A stretch of DNA of 64,000 bases from Xiphydria camelus (lineage: Eukaryota > Arthropoda > Insecta > Hymenoptera > Xiphydriidae): contig OY783192.1 of the NCBI GenBank assembly GCA_963678675.1, forward strand, positions 5,404,001-5,468,000, given 5' to 3'. The stretch's first letter is position 1. The number at the start of each line of letters is the position of its first letter. Positions 20,491 through 32,142 of this stretch are shown in pieces. The notes under the pieces were generated by a model. It had not been told where the DNA came from, made no database searches, and saw nothing but the letters and a program-made list of their open reading frames with translations. The position numbers were made by a program, and so were the translations under genes.

Positions 20491-21194
20491 GGTCATGAAT
20501 CACAGTTATAAGGCTTTGAAATTTATCGGAGCTAGCCAAGATGCGCGTACTACAGGCAAATTTGCTATAGGACGCAACGTAGCAACTGGGCGCGACGCGA
20601 CTGTTAGATGAGAGGGAGTACATATGCTGCTTCCTCGTACGATTGAAAAAGATAACACTACTAAAATTCCGAGAAGAAGCGACTACGATGGAGTAGGTAC
20701 TGGCAGTAAACTTTTAATTACTTTAAATTAAATATAAAATATTAAAATGTGAGAGATTTTTCAAATATATTCAATTAAATATATGGATAGTGAAATATTA
20801 ATATTTCTATCAGAACAATAATATGTTAGTGATAATTATTCGATAAATGTTATATTTATTCTATAAAAATACCACAGTAAACTAACAGAAAAATTACATT
20901 GTTTAGAAAGCGATGAAGAATCATTAACAAATTGGTGGTGTAAAAAAACTTTATTACAAAACAATGAATACAATAATAATCTTTAGAAATATTACAACAA
21001 TGTTACAACAAATACAATATTCCTTCCAAAACTTCCAAAAACTTGTATGTTGCTGGAATAAGAGAGTGCCCAGATTTTATGTTACAATAACCTAAACAAC
21101 GCAAAGACTCCAAGAAGAATTTTTCTTAACAATTTATCATTTCAACTTATGAAATCTCACTTAGAGGAAAGGTCTAGAATTTCGTCTTTACCTT

Positions 21195-21400
21195 CATATA
21201 TTCAAATATTTTTAATGCGTTACAAACCTATAGAAGAGACACAAAAATATGATGTACCAAGAAAAAAGCGGGGACATTGCACTACTTCCATGTGGAAGAC
21301 AAAAAAATAAATTTACATCACCAGTGTGTTACAAATACGATAATTTTGTCTGTCAAGAGCACAGTGGAAAAAAAACATTGAAATACATATATCAAAAACT
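21195..21400 (+). pseudogene. piggyBac-like C-terminal Cys-rich remnant
   Basis: One frame reads KYDVPRKKRGHC (21247-), and after a frameshift the next continues CGRQKNKFTSPVCYKYDNFV then CQEHSGKK. The C...C-x2...C-x4-H arrangement after a basic run resembles the cysteine-rich tail of piggyBac transposases. The first Cys pair is disrupted. It is short and broken; another zinc-binding transposon protein remains possible. Confidence 0.35.
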
Positions 21401-21577
21401 TGGGGAAAGAAATTTTCGACCTGCTTTTATTATGCCAAGTTTGTATAGGGACCGTGCAAGGCGAATAGGGCGCCATCTGAAAGCTGTTGTGTAAAGTAAT
21501 TGGGAAGAATTTAACAAGCGCATAAAGGGCAGTTACAGTGAAATTCCTTTTTATTAATTAAAATTAAATATTTTTTT

Positions 21578-21778
21578 TGTAAATTGCCATCCTCGAAAAA
21601 AACCTGCTGCATCAAAGGTTGCTCAAATACACCAAATCGTGTACGAAATATTAATTCATCAGTAAAATTCTATTTCTTTCCTACAAGTAGTGTTCACTTG
21701 CCATGGAAGAATCACAAACATGTAAAGTGGATTAATGCAGTTAAAATTGTATTAATCCACTGCTATACAGTAGTCTGA
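21578..21778 (+). pseudogene. THAP-domain fragment
   Basis: The frame contains KTCCIKGCSNTPNRVRNIN, then VKFYFFPTSS and WKNHKHVKWINAVKI. This is the start of a C2CH THAP zinc finger: C-x2..4-C, a hydrophobic F-x-F-P, and a W. The closing Cys-His pair is not reached before the TGA. THAP domains start P-element and other insect transposases and some host regulators; among transposon debris a transposon origin is likelier. Confidence 0.45.
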
Positions 21779-21798
21779 TAATATATATAGGTGATATA

Positions 21799-22317
21799 CA
21801 GTAAGTTAAGTAAGAGCGTGTACAGCGTTATTCATAAAAAATGTATTCAACAATGTTTTTTCCACATACATACATTTGACATGTTCCAAGGCAATGCGCA
21901 ATTATGTTAATAATGAGTTCAATCACCCACCAGCATCAATAATCGCTTGGCATCTCCGAGGCATACTATCCACTACATTTTCGGCGTATTCGTGGGGAAG
22001 TACCCTTCCAAATGCATCGAATTTCTCAGGATACATACATCAAGCAGAAGCTTCGAGGAAAACGTGTCTTCACTGTGAATTCACTGTGAAGCAGCTATCC
22101 TGAGAAATTAAATGCATTTGGAAGGCACTTCCCCGCGAATACGCCGAAAATTTGGTGGATAGTATGCCTCTGAGATGCCAAGCGATTATTGATGCTGGTG
22201 AGTTAATATAATTACGCATTACCTTGAAACATGTCAAACGTATGTATGTAGAAAAAAGTATTGTTGAATAAATTTTTTATGAATAACGTCGTACACACGC
22301 TCTTATTTAACTTACTG
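21799..22317. mobile_element. Tc1-type foldback, ~250-bp arms
   Basis: Flanked by TA. The tips CAGTAAGTTAAGTAAGAGCG and (inverted) CAGTAAGTTAAATAAGAGCG match, and almost the whole element is an inverted repeat. Read outward, both arms encode EYAENxVDSMPxRCQAIID, the C-terminal end of Tc1-family transposases. So the transposase 3' end is duplicated in opposite orientations and the rest is deleted. Confidence 0.7.
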
Positions 22318-22655
22318 TACTTACCACAATCTTTACATCATAAGTATTTCATACACTGGTTTGAGCTACAACTTTACAAGTTATAATGATCTCTCCGTTT
22401 TCGGTGTCATCTGTCTCTATTACATTAAGTACATGACCCGATTCAAAAAATTTTTGTCCTTTGACATTATTTTGACCTCGTATGAGGTGATTTTGGATTG
22501 GCCGAAAGCCATACTTAATAATTCTGATCATTTTTATAAATTCTCTAATACCGTTACACTGTAAATTTATTCCCAAAAAGTACCTATTTCAGTCGTGTGG
22601 TCGCGCGCACATCGGCGAATACACTGCCCTCTATAGCTCGTGCACGGTCCCTACC

Positions 22656-23004
22656 TACCGTATGTCCCACTCTGTACGGGCCAGTTTGAAAGTTACCTTC
22701 AGGGAGGCTTGGTCGGTAATCGAAACATTTAATACCGGTAGAAGTCGAGTCGGTAGTTAGAGTTGGCGTCAATTCGGGAGATCGAAGCGTCTAACCTCGA
22801 AATTATGAATTTGTGAATAATGGTGAGTAATTTCCATTATTCACAAATTCATAATTTCGAAGTTAGACGCTTCGATCACCCGAATTGACACCAACTCTAA
22901 CTACCAACTCGACTTCTAGGTACCGGTATTAAATGACTCAAGTACCGACCAAGTCTCCCCGAAGGTAACTTCAAACTGGCCCGTACAGAGTGGGACATAC
23001 GGTA
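22656..23004. mobile_element. Large palindrome, ~165-bp arms
   Basis: From CCGTATGTCCCACTCTGTAC to its complement at 22981-23003. The arms run through GGGCCAGTTTGAAAGTTACC and GATCGAAGCGTCTAAC to a small loop near 22835. One arm reappears alone at 24667-24831 and a degraded opposite arm at 24391-24495. Confidence 0.75.
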
Positions 23005-23284
23005 TACTTATGTGATCTATGTATGTGTGCACTTACGTACAGAGTATTTGAAAAGTATGTTTTTCTTTTCAGCTGTAAGCTGAAGTGCACAGAAAACTTT
23101 TCCGAAGAAGTCAAAAGCAATATTATATCCAAGTCTTACGCTGGCCAACCAAAGAATGAGCAGGATACATTCTTGATGGGTTTCATAGAAGTATAAATGC
23201 TTGTAAAAAACATAAACCCAGCGATACTTGTGCACTAGGGTTAATATAAGTGGTAATTTTAAACACAATTTCTTGTGTAGGTAC

Positions 23285-23509
23285 TTACTTCATGATTTGT
23301 AACAAAATTATTAAAATCTTCATTATATACTTCATGTAGCACATGGAGTGATAACTAACAAAATCAAGTTCCTCGTTGGTTAACTTAACGTCATTATATT
23401 TAAAGTTTTTCTCTTTACGAAAAGCTAACTTTAATAAACAACTCTTAAAGGTTTGATCGCTAAAGTCGATAACAGAATCAGTTGAGTTACACAAAAAAAC
23501 AATAGTCAT
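23285..23509 (-). pseudogene. Fragment of a Cys-rich transposon-type protein
   Basis: Starts MTIVFLCNSTDSVIDFSDQT and continues with KSCLLKLAFRKEKNFKY and VSYHSMCYMKY. I recall the pattern C...R...KY then GYHxxCYxxF from the N-terminus of transposon-related insect proteins, but I cannot name the family surely. The similarity ends near a GTATAT donor-like site at about 23322. Confidence 0.3.
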
Positions 23510-24312
23510 TTTTGGAACAATAGTCTAACTTCACTTTTACTTTCATTAGAACTCTTCACTCTACTGCACTTAAGGTATTTCCATGGTTTTGCGTTTTTCT
23601 TACGAATCTCATGAAATTTTGGCAATCAAAAGACTGAAATATTACCCATCGATTCCCAAAATTTCAAAAGGTTGAGCCATGTAGTGTAAAAGAAAATGTT
23701 AATTCAAAGTAGCATTTTCTACACTGACTTTCAATGGCTAACATGTAGAAAGACGGTACCTCAGTGACGTTTTGAGCTATAACTACAGAACCAATCTTAC
23801 AATGTTAAAGAAAAACTAACGGCGAATAAAATGATATTGTAGGATTATGTTCACAAAAACTGGAAGTGCTGAGCCATATAGTTTCAGAGAAATTATAACT
23901 TAAAAACTGAGATTTTTCTTGAAACTGCAAAGTGGTGGGGACGAGTAACGATGATGTGGCAACAGTGCGCACAGCTGATTTAGCCCTCTCCTGTGACCAT
24001 GGGACTCAGTAGTACTTTTGCTACCGGAGAGGGGATAGCCAGTGGCATGGCGCGGCAGCCCCTACTACGGCACGTAGTGGCAGGCACATAACGGTATTCT
24101 AAGGAGAGAGAAGCACTGTTGCCACGATTAACGGGCCAGGCAGTGTATATGTGTGAGGTACATTTGTACACAGGAGGTCTCTGTGTAGCAAGGAGCTCAG
24201 AGTACAGAGTTGCTCAAAAGTTTCGTTCGTTCGTAATACAGTTTGTGATCAGTTGTACTAAGTCCTGAAGCAAAAAATTTGAATACGACTGTCACCATTG
24301 AAATACCTTAAA
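23510..24312. other. Unassigned DNA
   Basis: No supported gene. The sequence is moderately AT-rich to 23900 and more GC-rich at 23935-24190. Minus-strand frame 23980-24171 has no recognisable domain. Confidence 0.35.
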
Positions 24313-24314
24313 AG

Positions 24315-24388
24315 CCCCGATAGCAATAGGCGGACGGTGGTCGTGAAAGCAGTGTGCAGTCACGGTGGCGCCACTTTGCTATCGGGGC
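24315..24388. mobile_element. Complete small CCCCGATAG MITE
   Basis: Ends CCCCGATAGCAATAGGCGG and (inverted) CCCCGATAGCAAAGTGGCGCC enclose CGTGAAAGCAGTGTGCAGTC. At 74 bases it is the smallest unit with both tips. Its right arm matches the end sequences at 17137 and 17187. Confidence 0.6.
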
Positions 24389-24390
24389 GC

Positions 24391-24831
24391 GGTAAATGAT
24401 TCGAGTACCGACCAAGCCTGGCCGAAGGTAAATTTCAAGGTCCCTGCAACTGGCCTATACCTACATTAGGTATATCTACATTACCGTATGTCCCACCCCC
24501 GATAGTAGCCAAGTGGCTTCACAGTGGTGGCACTGTGGGACCACGCGGTGACTTTGAGAAACATCACAGTGATGTTTTGGTGCGTGCCCACTGGGGTATC
24601 ACTGTGGCATCACGCAGTGTACCGTACCTAGGTATGTCCCACTCTGCCGTACCTATGTCCCACAGCTCTGTACGGGCCAGTTTGAAAGTTACCTTCAGGG
24701 AGGCTTGGTCGGTAATCGAAACATTTAATACCGGTAGAATTCGAGTCGGTAGTTAGAATTGGTGTCAATCCGGGAGATCGAAGCGTCTAACCTCGAAATT
24801 ATGAATTTGTGAATAATGGTGAGTAATTTCC
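24391..24831. repeat. Inside-out halves of the 22.66-kb palindrome
   Basis: 24391-24495 corresponds to the right arm (AAATGATTCGAGTACCGACCAAG to CCGTATGTCCCAC) and 24667-24831 to the left arm including the loop. They are in reverse order compared with the intact palindrome. Between them is a CCCCGATAG end (24496) followed by a cluster of CAC(A/T)GTG motifs. Confidence 0.6.
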
Positions 24832-24992
24832 AGTTGAGTGAACTGGTTCAAGTAAATTCCGTCAGATTACAACTCTGCATAGTTTGAGGGATTTTTCAAA
24901 TTTCAGTAACTAAAGATAGAGCTTATACTTGACATGACCACAATGTGCACTCGATATCGATTGAATCGGCAGATATGTCTAAATTAATACCA

Positions 24993-25237
24993 TATATCGA
25001 TACCTGAAAGCAACAGTGAGATAACACAGATTTCGAGCTGTGTCAAACGTAAGCTAAAACCGGCCTTTATACAATGCAATACTGAGATATCTCGGCAAAA
25101 ATATTTAAATAAAATATTTATTTAAATATTTTTGGCGTGATATCTCAGTATTGCATTGTATAAAGGCCGGTTTTAACTTACGTTTGACACAGCTCGAAAT
25201 CTGTGTTATCTCACTGTTGCTTTCAGGTATCGATATT
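24993..25237. mobile_element. Near-perfect palindrome, ~115-bp arms
   Basis: From ATATCGATACCTGAAAGCAAC to its complement at 25217-25237, with arms carrying GATTTCGAGCTGTGTCAAACG and CCGGCCTTTATACAATGCAA. The core is TATTTAAATAAAATATTTATT. A truncated relative is at 17542-17692. Confidence 0.75.
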
Positions 25238-25239
25238 TG

Positions 25240-26712
25240 CAATAATAGCTCTCTCGATTTCAATATAAACTATCAATATTTATGTTTATATTTACAAAAT
25301 CACATTTACATACTTTCTAACAATTAAACACGTTTTCGTTTTTTTTATTGTATTTTATTTCGTTATGAATTGTAATACTCATATTTATTTTACATAATGT
25401 ATCGTTGCGTTAGAGATGCCATGATTTATTGGTGAAAATCTCAATTTATTACGAGATTTATTAACTTCATTCTCAAGCCCTAATATGTATAAAATAAGAA
25501 GAGTTTAAGTTAGACAATTGTTTAAATAATAATTTTTGATGGACTTGTAGATTATAATATTAGCCTCACAATTAGTAGAATTTACATGAAATTTATAAAA
25601 GAAATTGTCTTAGTCTTCGTCGCTTTAAATACAATCCCGTTTCTATACCAATAACAATTAACCCTTCGATCTCCGAGCGAAGAGAGATCAGAGTTAGTGT
25701 AATCTTTCCTCTCGCCTATTCATCGTACAGTCATTGACTTTAACTGGCAGCTCAAACGTCTGGCCAATCTCATTAGAGCACCGGCAGCGGAAACCGATGC
25801 AATTAGGAAAGAACATAAATCTCGCAGTTTAGCACACCTCATCGGCACGGCGGCAGATCGGAGAGTACAAATCAATCAGCGTAACGGCCGACTGTACATT
25901 TAATTTCCATTCCCCTGATCGGTAACAGTAGAATGCAGCGCCGCGCGCGGCTACGTATGTACGATATCACTAGGGTTTGGGAAGAGGGGGATTACAGCGA
26001 GCGATACGTCGGTGTGTGGGCTTCGAACGCGCTCGTTTTGCGGTGGTATTGCTCCCAGTTCCGACCGTACTTCCCCGCCCCTCGAACTCCAGCCTCTTCC
26101 AGCCTCCGGCTTCCTGATTTCAGAATTCTCTCCCGCTTACCTCTCCGTCCGTGGCACTGCGGACTCCGCGCTCGGGTCGCCGTCATTGCCAACCAAGTTT
26201 ATGGCTCGGACCGACGCCCATAAACTGTACAAATGGTAAATCTACCGTAAGATCATCCCAGCCGAAAATGATGTATTGTAGGTTCCGCGACGAGCGTGGA
26301 AGCACGAGCCACGTATGGCTGACCCCCGCTAAGAACCCGGGCTCTTGGTTCCACTCACCCTCCTCGGTTGGTCGCGCAACGATTTCGGATGCCACGACAA
26401 TATCGCCCGTCCCTTCTACGCGCAGACAATATGTTTCGAGCCGCGCCGTGTCAAACGAAGCTCCTCCCGCCGCCGGAGAAAGCGAGACGACCGAAGTGGA
26501 GCCCTTTCGACGATCTCCCGCTACATTGTCATTGTCATTGTTTCCGCCAGAAGCGGGAGCGAGGTGACGGAATGTAAAAGATATCTAGGTGTCGGTAATA
26601 ACAGGAGGACACACGTGAGACAATACGCTGCTGTACCATGTTGTCGTTACGCTTCGCGGTACGTGGAAGTCGGCGGGTACAGGTGTGGAAGACGAACGTA
26701 TTGCTGCTGTGT
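25240..26712. other. AT-rich stretch then CpG-rich block, no gene
   Basis: 25240-25660 is AT-rich without features. 25920-26700 is GC- and CpG-rich, with overlapping frames in all phases (plus frames at 26151-26567 and 26345-26770 among them) whose translations are low-complexity and mutually exclusive. No splice-bounded exon is recognisable. Confidence 0.4.
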
Positions 26713-26973
26713 TACACAGAGAAAAAGAATAGTTCGATCTACTGAAAATTACTTGTGGGGTCGCAAGTAGTTATTTATTTACATGAATACAATTTTGTAT
26801 ACATCAATTCTCGATATCTTTTCTTTATAATCATGTGAAATAGTATGTGATCGCGAGGAATAAATATCAAATTAATATGAAAAAAAAATCAAATTGATCT
26901 AAATTGATATCTAATTACCTGCGACCCCGTAAGTAATTTTTAGTAAATCCAACTAATTCTTTTTCTCTGTGTA
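26713..26973. mobile_element. CACTGAG-type MITE (CACAGAG tips)
   Basis: Tips ACACAGAGAAAAAGAATAG and (inverted) ACACAGAGAAAAAGAATTAG, then TACTGAAAATTACTTGTGGGGTCGC against its complement. The interior is AT-rich. Confidence 0.65.
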
Positions 26974-27323
26974 CGTACCTACCTACAACCGGACTTCGCG
27001 TATTGTAAACAAGTCCTCCTCTCGTTACTATAAAAATGAACTTCAACTTCTTCACACCTTCATTTCTAATAGATAAAGGCATGATAAGACGAATGTTCGA
27101 TCTCTTATCGAACGAAGATTTTTTAAAGCAATATTTAGAATTTTTATCGAGTTTCTTTGTTTTTGTTTTGAGTTTATTCGAGAATCGATGTACTTTCGAT
27201 TGAACAAACGAACCGTGTCAAGTTCTCCAAAAAGGATAGGTACCAACTTTGGTCAAATTCGAACAGCACTCTATAGTCAAATTCTTCGCCCGATCAAATG
27301 CTCCATAATATCCTTTATACCTA

Positions 27324-27560
27324 TACACTAAGAAAAATAATTTACCGATCAAAGTAATCGTCGATACGAATAGTGCCAAGAACATATTTATTTAAGACAA
27401 ACGTATGTTCATTGAATTAAACGAATTTACACTTGATTCGTACCTACTTGATTCAAATAACATAATATACTTGATTCAACGGCAATATGTTTGATTTAAA
27501 TAAGTATGTCCTTGGCACTTTAATGGTTACTGGGATCGGCAAATTATTTTTCTCGGTGCA
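27324..27560. mobile_element. CACTGAG-type MITE (CACTAAG tip)
   Basis: Tips ACACTAAGAAAAATAATTTACCGATC and (inverted) GCACCGAGAAAAATAATTTGCCGATC. The arms continue with AGTGCCAAGAACATATTTATTT against AAATAAGTATGTCCTTGGCACT. Confidence 0.65.
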
Positions 27561-27584
27561 TACAAAAGACGCCACGGCAAACCA

Positions 27585-27955
27585 TAATTCGGTTTTTAAG
27601 CAATTTTTCTATCGCAGATTTGAAAAATGTGAGTAAAATTATTTACCCCGTACTTTTTCAATTTTCATTTTTTGCCTTATTCAAGCTAGGAAACGACATT
27701 TTGAAATGCAACTACGTCATCATGCTGTGAGTCTATCTCTCTCGCAATCGCAACTTACAATTAGCATAAGTGCGTCTCTCTGGCGTTTCGATGGCGTCAG
27801 GATGTTGTAGAGAGACACGCATTTATAACTTTACGGATAATTTTTTTTCGGATATTTTCTTTTCCGTGTGATACCTATTGAATATGTATGCAGATTACAA
27901 ATTGAATTTAAACATATGAATATTTTTTTATTTAAAGACCGAATCATCATCACGT
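27585..27955 (-). repeat. Dispersed repeat family D, copy 1
   Basis: Read on the minus strand it shares ordered blocks with 29680-30350 and 32222-32560: ATTCATATNTTTAAATTCAAT, CTGTAATCTGCATAC, TGCGTTTCTCTC, a GACGTCA/GGCGTCA block, CGAGAGAGATAGACTCACAGC, and AAATGAAAATTGAAAAAGTACGGGG. No open frame. The three copies are spread over 5 kb. Confidence 0.6.
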
Positions 27956-28059
27956 CACGTTGCCTCGAATCAATTTTCTTTTACCCCAACCTCGTGAATA
28001 TAATTTTGCACCGAATACATCGCGAACCGGCACCCCTTCTGCCCCTGCTTACGAGCCGG

Positions 28060-29650
28060 TAGTAGCGCAGCGAATCGATTACTCCCAATTCAACGACCGT
28101 ATTCTCGCCGCGCCGCCGGATTTAACTTTTGGATACCCATACCTGTACTTACCTGCTCTTCGAGTGAGATGAACTGTACGTAATAGGACAACCCGTACCA
28201 AATCCGCCATTGTGAGGAGTCGGCGGCAGTTAATAATGGATCCTCCGCTTTTATACTTTTGTGGCACGGCCCACATTGTGGTAAAGAGATCACACGGATC
28301 TCTCTCTCTCTCACGTAGCCTTGTAGGGAGAGCGACACGCGGTGCCTCTCATCTTCCAAAGAGAGAAGCGCACCCGGAGAGTCTACTTTACGCGCGTGAA
28401 TTTCGAACTACCGATGGACTGTATACCTAAAGTCGGGAAAGTCTATATATTTCAATTCGACAGTTTTCACCATCGACATAATATGCGAGGCGTTTCATGC
28501 AAATTTAATTCCAAAAGAATCTGATGAATTATAGAATCACTTAATTTTTCATTTATTTCTCGTGATTTTATTCTAAATATTAGATATATTTAAGAATACT
28601 TTGCAAAACATTGAATACTTATTTGATAATTCACGCGTGATAAATCCTATACATCGTCAGACATCCACGAGATACAGTAAATTCCGCCAGAAACAGAATC
28701 CCCGAGAATTCCTCGACAGATTTCCCGGCCTCTACTCGGCGAATATACGAAGGAATTAATTGCAAAGGACGAAACGCCTCTTCACCTGCAACGCGCCACG
28801 TCGGTGTGCGTGCGCGACGACGCACACGGAAAATGAAGAGCATCGACACGAGATAGGAGACAAGGCAGCAGCAGCAGCAGCAGCAGCATCTGGTACGGTC
28901 CTCACTCCCGTTCGGGCCACTGCCGTTGTCCCGACGTTACTTCCGTGACGGTGAGCTTCAATGCGCGCCGATAGTCGCGGCGGGAAACCAACGAGCCTAC
29001 CCAAAGTCGTTCATGGTTTCCACGCATCCAACCCAACCCGACCCAACTCAGCCCGGCCCGAGTCCATATACCCATCCGCTCGCTCCTCTGAAATAATAAT
29101 AGAAGAATAAAACTGAAAGAAAAGGAAAAAGTAATAATCTCGGGGATCTTTTAAAATCCATCGAAGCAGAGACGAAGCCGTCGGATTGTGTCGTGTGTTA
29201 GGGGCGCATCTCCTCTAGATGTATCTCTCTCGATTCACCTCTCTCGGTCGCGCGCGCAGGCTTATATACATATACCTACGTATATACGGAGGAAGGCAAG
29301 TTACGTGGTGTGCGCACTTGAAACGGACTGTAGGTACGTACCGCAGAAGACGTACACTATATAAGAATATATTTACGTATACGGACGTTTATCTCTCTTC
29401 CAAGACGCGGTGAACTTATCTACCTACCAACCTCGAAGCTGGTTTTTATCGGACCGTACGCTCCATCGATAAGGTTCTCGTGAAACGTGGAATTTCATAA
29501 TTTCCCGCGGCAATTTTTCTCGAGATCACGTCCTGCGCGATATCAGACGGGTGGAATTTGAATTTCTCCAAAGAGTCTCTTTCTATTTTGCGTGTATTGA
29601 TCTATACTCGCGTCAGAAAACAATTCTCGACGGAGAGAGATTCTCTTCCT
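28060..29650. other. Mixed CpG-rich DNA, no supported gene
   Basis: Frames of 60-90 codons occur on both strands (for example 28090-28359 minus, 28756-29004 minus) without domains. TC runs near 28295 and the CAG tract at 28866 are the only distinct features. Confidence 0.35.
28866..28888 (+). repeat. (CAG)n microsatellite
   Basis: Seven to eight CAG units in a row. The frames through it encode poly-Ala or poly-Gln but neither is part of a supported exon. Confidence 0.8.
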
Positions 29651-29679
29651 AGTGTATAGGACAAAATAGAGAATTCGTT

Positions 29680-30350
29680 TTTAACATAAAAAAAATATTC
29701 ATATTTTTAAATTTAATTTGTAATCTGTATGGTATTCAATAACGTACAAAAAAGAAACGGTTCGAAAAAATTATCAATCACAAAGTTAAAAGTGCGTTTC
29801 TCTCTACTAGATTGTGACGTCAAAAAAGCAGAGAGACGCACTTATGCCAGGCAATAAGTGCGAGGGCGAGAGGGGGGGACAGTTGACAGAAAGCCGGTAC
29901 ACATAACCTCAAAACAGTGAGACAGAAAGCCAGTACACGTAACCACAAAACGGTGAATTGTAGTTTTATAGTGTGAAATAAATAAAAACTCGTGACAATG
30001 GATCCCGTTTTTATTCAACAATGGAACCAGTGTTGGTTAACACGTTATTGCTTATCAGTGTCCAACTATGAATTTGTTGATTTTTTTTTATTGTCGAAAA
30101 AATGCATATTTAATTTTTTTTTTATATTGATAAAAGTTTATAATTTTACTCTAACTTTCAATCGCTTTTACTCGCTTCGCTCGTGCGGCAAACTTCACAC
30201 TCCTTAAAAACATGCGCTTCACGCACTCGTATCGAAAATAACTATTTCCAGCTCAGATAAGGCGGAAAATGAAAAATGTAAAAATACAGGGTGAATAATT
30301 TTGTCGAAGTTTGTCGAATTTGCTATAAGAAAAATGAATGCTAAAATTTT
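29680..30350 (+). repeat. Dispersed repeat family D, copy 2, interrupted
   Basis: 29680-29870 carries the left blocks (TTTAAATTTAATTTGTAATC, AAAAGTGCGTTTCTCTC) and 30245-30350 the right block (CCAGCTCAGATAAGGCGG, GAAAAATGTAAAAATACAGGG). Between them about 370 bases are inserted. Confidence 0.55.
30165..30250 (-). repeat. Dispersed repeat, copy 2 (GAAGTTTGCCGCACGAGCGA)
   Basis: On the minus strand it reads AATAGTTATTTTCGATACGA, GCGTGAAGCGC and GAAGTTTGCCGCACGAGCGA, matching 20205-20275. It forms the right part of the insertion in family D copy 2. Confidence 0.55.
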
Positions 30351-30359
30351 AGCATTCGG

Positions 30360-32140
30360 TTAACCGAATTGGCTATACACGGTGAACAGATCTTCCCCTG
30401 ACAGTCTGACATATGGGAAAAGTGAGCTCACAGACTTCCGAAATCGACTCGTCATAAGCCAGCGCGTTCGCCAGATCCTATATCTGTACCTCAAAGCCAA
30501 AATATGACAAGTCCAAAAAGGTAGTTTTGAGATAATTGAGTTAAAAATATTAATTAAATATTAATATTATTATTTAACATATAAATCCCATTTTCGACAA
30601 AAATGGACTTAACACAGTTAGGCTCTGAGGTACAGATATGTACATACCTACTACATACATACATACGCCCGCTTTTGAAACACATACTGCTTCATGCTGC
30701 ATGCAAACAAGAATTATCCAAGTACTTTCGTGTATGTACGAACGACATTTGCATCACAAAAACTATCCAAATACATCGGCCGATAGTGATCGCATGGAAC
30801 GCAGCGGTAGAGCTCGCTGTACGTGGATTTACAGGAAAGTAACATCGTCCGCGAGGTACGTATTGACGCATTAACACTGCCTGCCGCGAAGGGGGTTCGA
30901 TGTGCGGTGGTTCGAGAGGGCGCGGGAGGTAGGAGGACGAGGAGGAGCAGCAGGGAGGGTGCGGTAGCAACGGTATAGGGGGGTGGGTTTCGTTTCGGGG
31001 TGAGCCGGGGAAGCACAGGATTTCACGGAAGGCTGATCCCGAATGGACGCGTCTCCTGCAGCTCTGCCGCTGACAGCCAGGAATTGGAATTGCATCGGCG
31101 TCGCTCGATAGCTAGCCAGCCAGCCAGCCAGCCAGCTAGCCAGCCAAGTTAGCCAGGCAGGCACAGCCAGCGCAGTCTGCCTACCTGCTAGGCCGTCGCA
31201 ACCGCTAGCCTACCGACCTGCCGGCCTACCTACACACCAGACCTACTGCCTGGCCCGTTCTGCTTCTCTCTGCATAGGATGGAGGATACCCTGCGCAACG
31301 GAGATCTACAGAGATCCAAAGGCGGATGGATGTACGTCCATCCGCCACGGGTAGCCGAGTAAGGTATAGCGCGTCCCCTTCAGACGCTTCCCTCTCTCGT
31401 CGCCGTTGCCGTGACCCTCCCACCCTCGAAGTCTCCTTTCAGATGTACGCGAGATTGGGAGATCCGACTGGAGATATTGCACGTCAGTGCGTGCCCCATC
31501 GTAGGTGCGACGCGCGCGTCCACGAGCGTGACTCAGGCACGCACCAGAGCTTCGCGAAGTTACCTTGGCGGGGGAGAGTGCAGTGAGACGATTCGATTTG
31601 ACCTACCGGTTGAACGGAGGATGTATAGAACTCGCGGGTATTCTGCGATACGTATTTTTACCATGTCGAGAATATTGTATAAAGTTCGTATATTTCTGCG
31701 CCGTGGCGCATCGATCGATATACGGATGTAGGTATAATAACTCTGCTCGTGGTGACGTACACCTGTATATGCTTGGACGCGTACACTCGCTGTTATCAAA
31801 TCCGTGCTTTTTCGACGGGATTGAATTTTTCGTTTAGGAATGCCCATTGGAGTAGGTATTCGTTTCTATGTATACACCTAGTTCCTGTATACTTACATAG
31901 AACATACGTATATAGGTATGCCGAACCATGCCGCAGTCATTTCCCCGTTTGATCTCGATATTTAATAGGAGCGCTCTCTACAGACGTTGTTGGTTTAGGC
32001 ATCGCACTGGATGACGAGAAGCTCGATATCGATACGACACCCGGTTAGACGGTAATGTTCTAATTGGAGGAGGGTATTTCCTCCCGGGAATAAACTGATA
32101 GGATATGTTCACGCAGAACATTGAATAGTAACGATTACCA
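30360..32140. other. CpG-rich block, no supported gene
   Basis: GC rises from about 30780 to 31620, with shadow frames on both strands and no domain. The CAGC tandem at 31114-31135 and poly-purine runs near 30920-30970 (minus Pro/Ser-rich frames) are the visible structures. Confidence 0.35.
31114..31135 (+). repeat. (AGCC)n tandem repeat
   Basis: Five to six AGCC units followed by AGCTAGCCAGCCAAG; simple-sequence tract. Confidence 0.75.
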
Positions 32141-32142
32141 CA

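Noticed and set aside
31114..31135. CRISPR-like short tandem repeats
   Set aside because: Simple AGCC repeat without spacers; the genome is eukaryotic.
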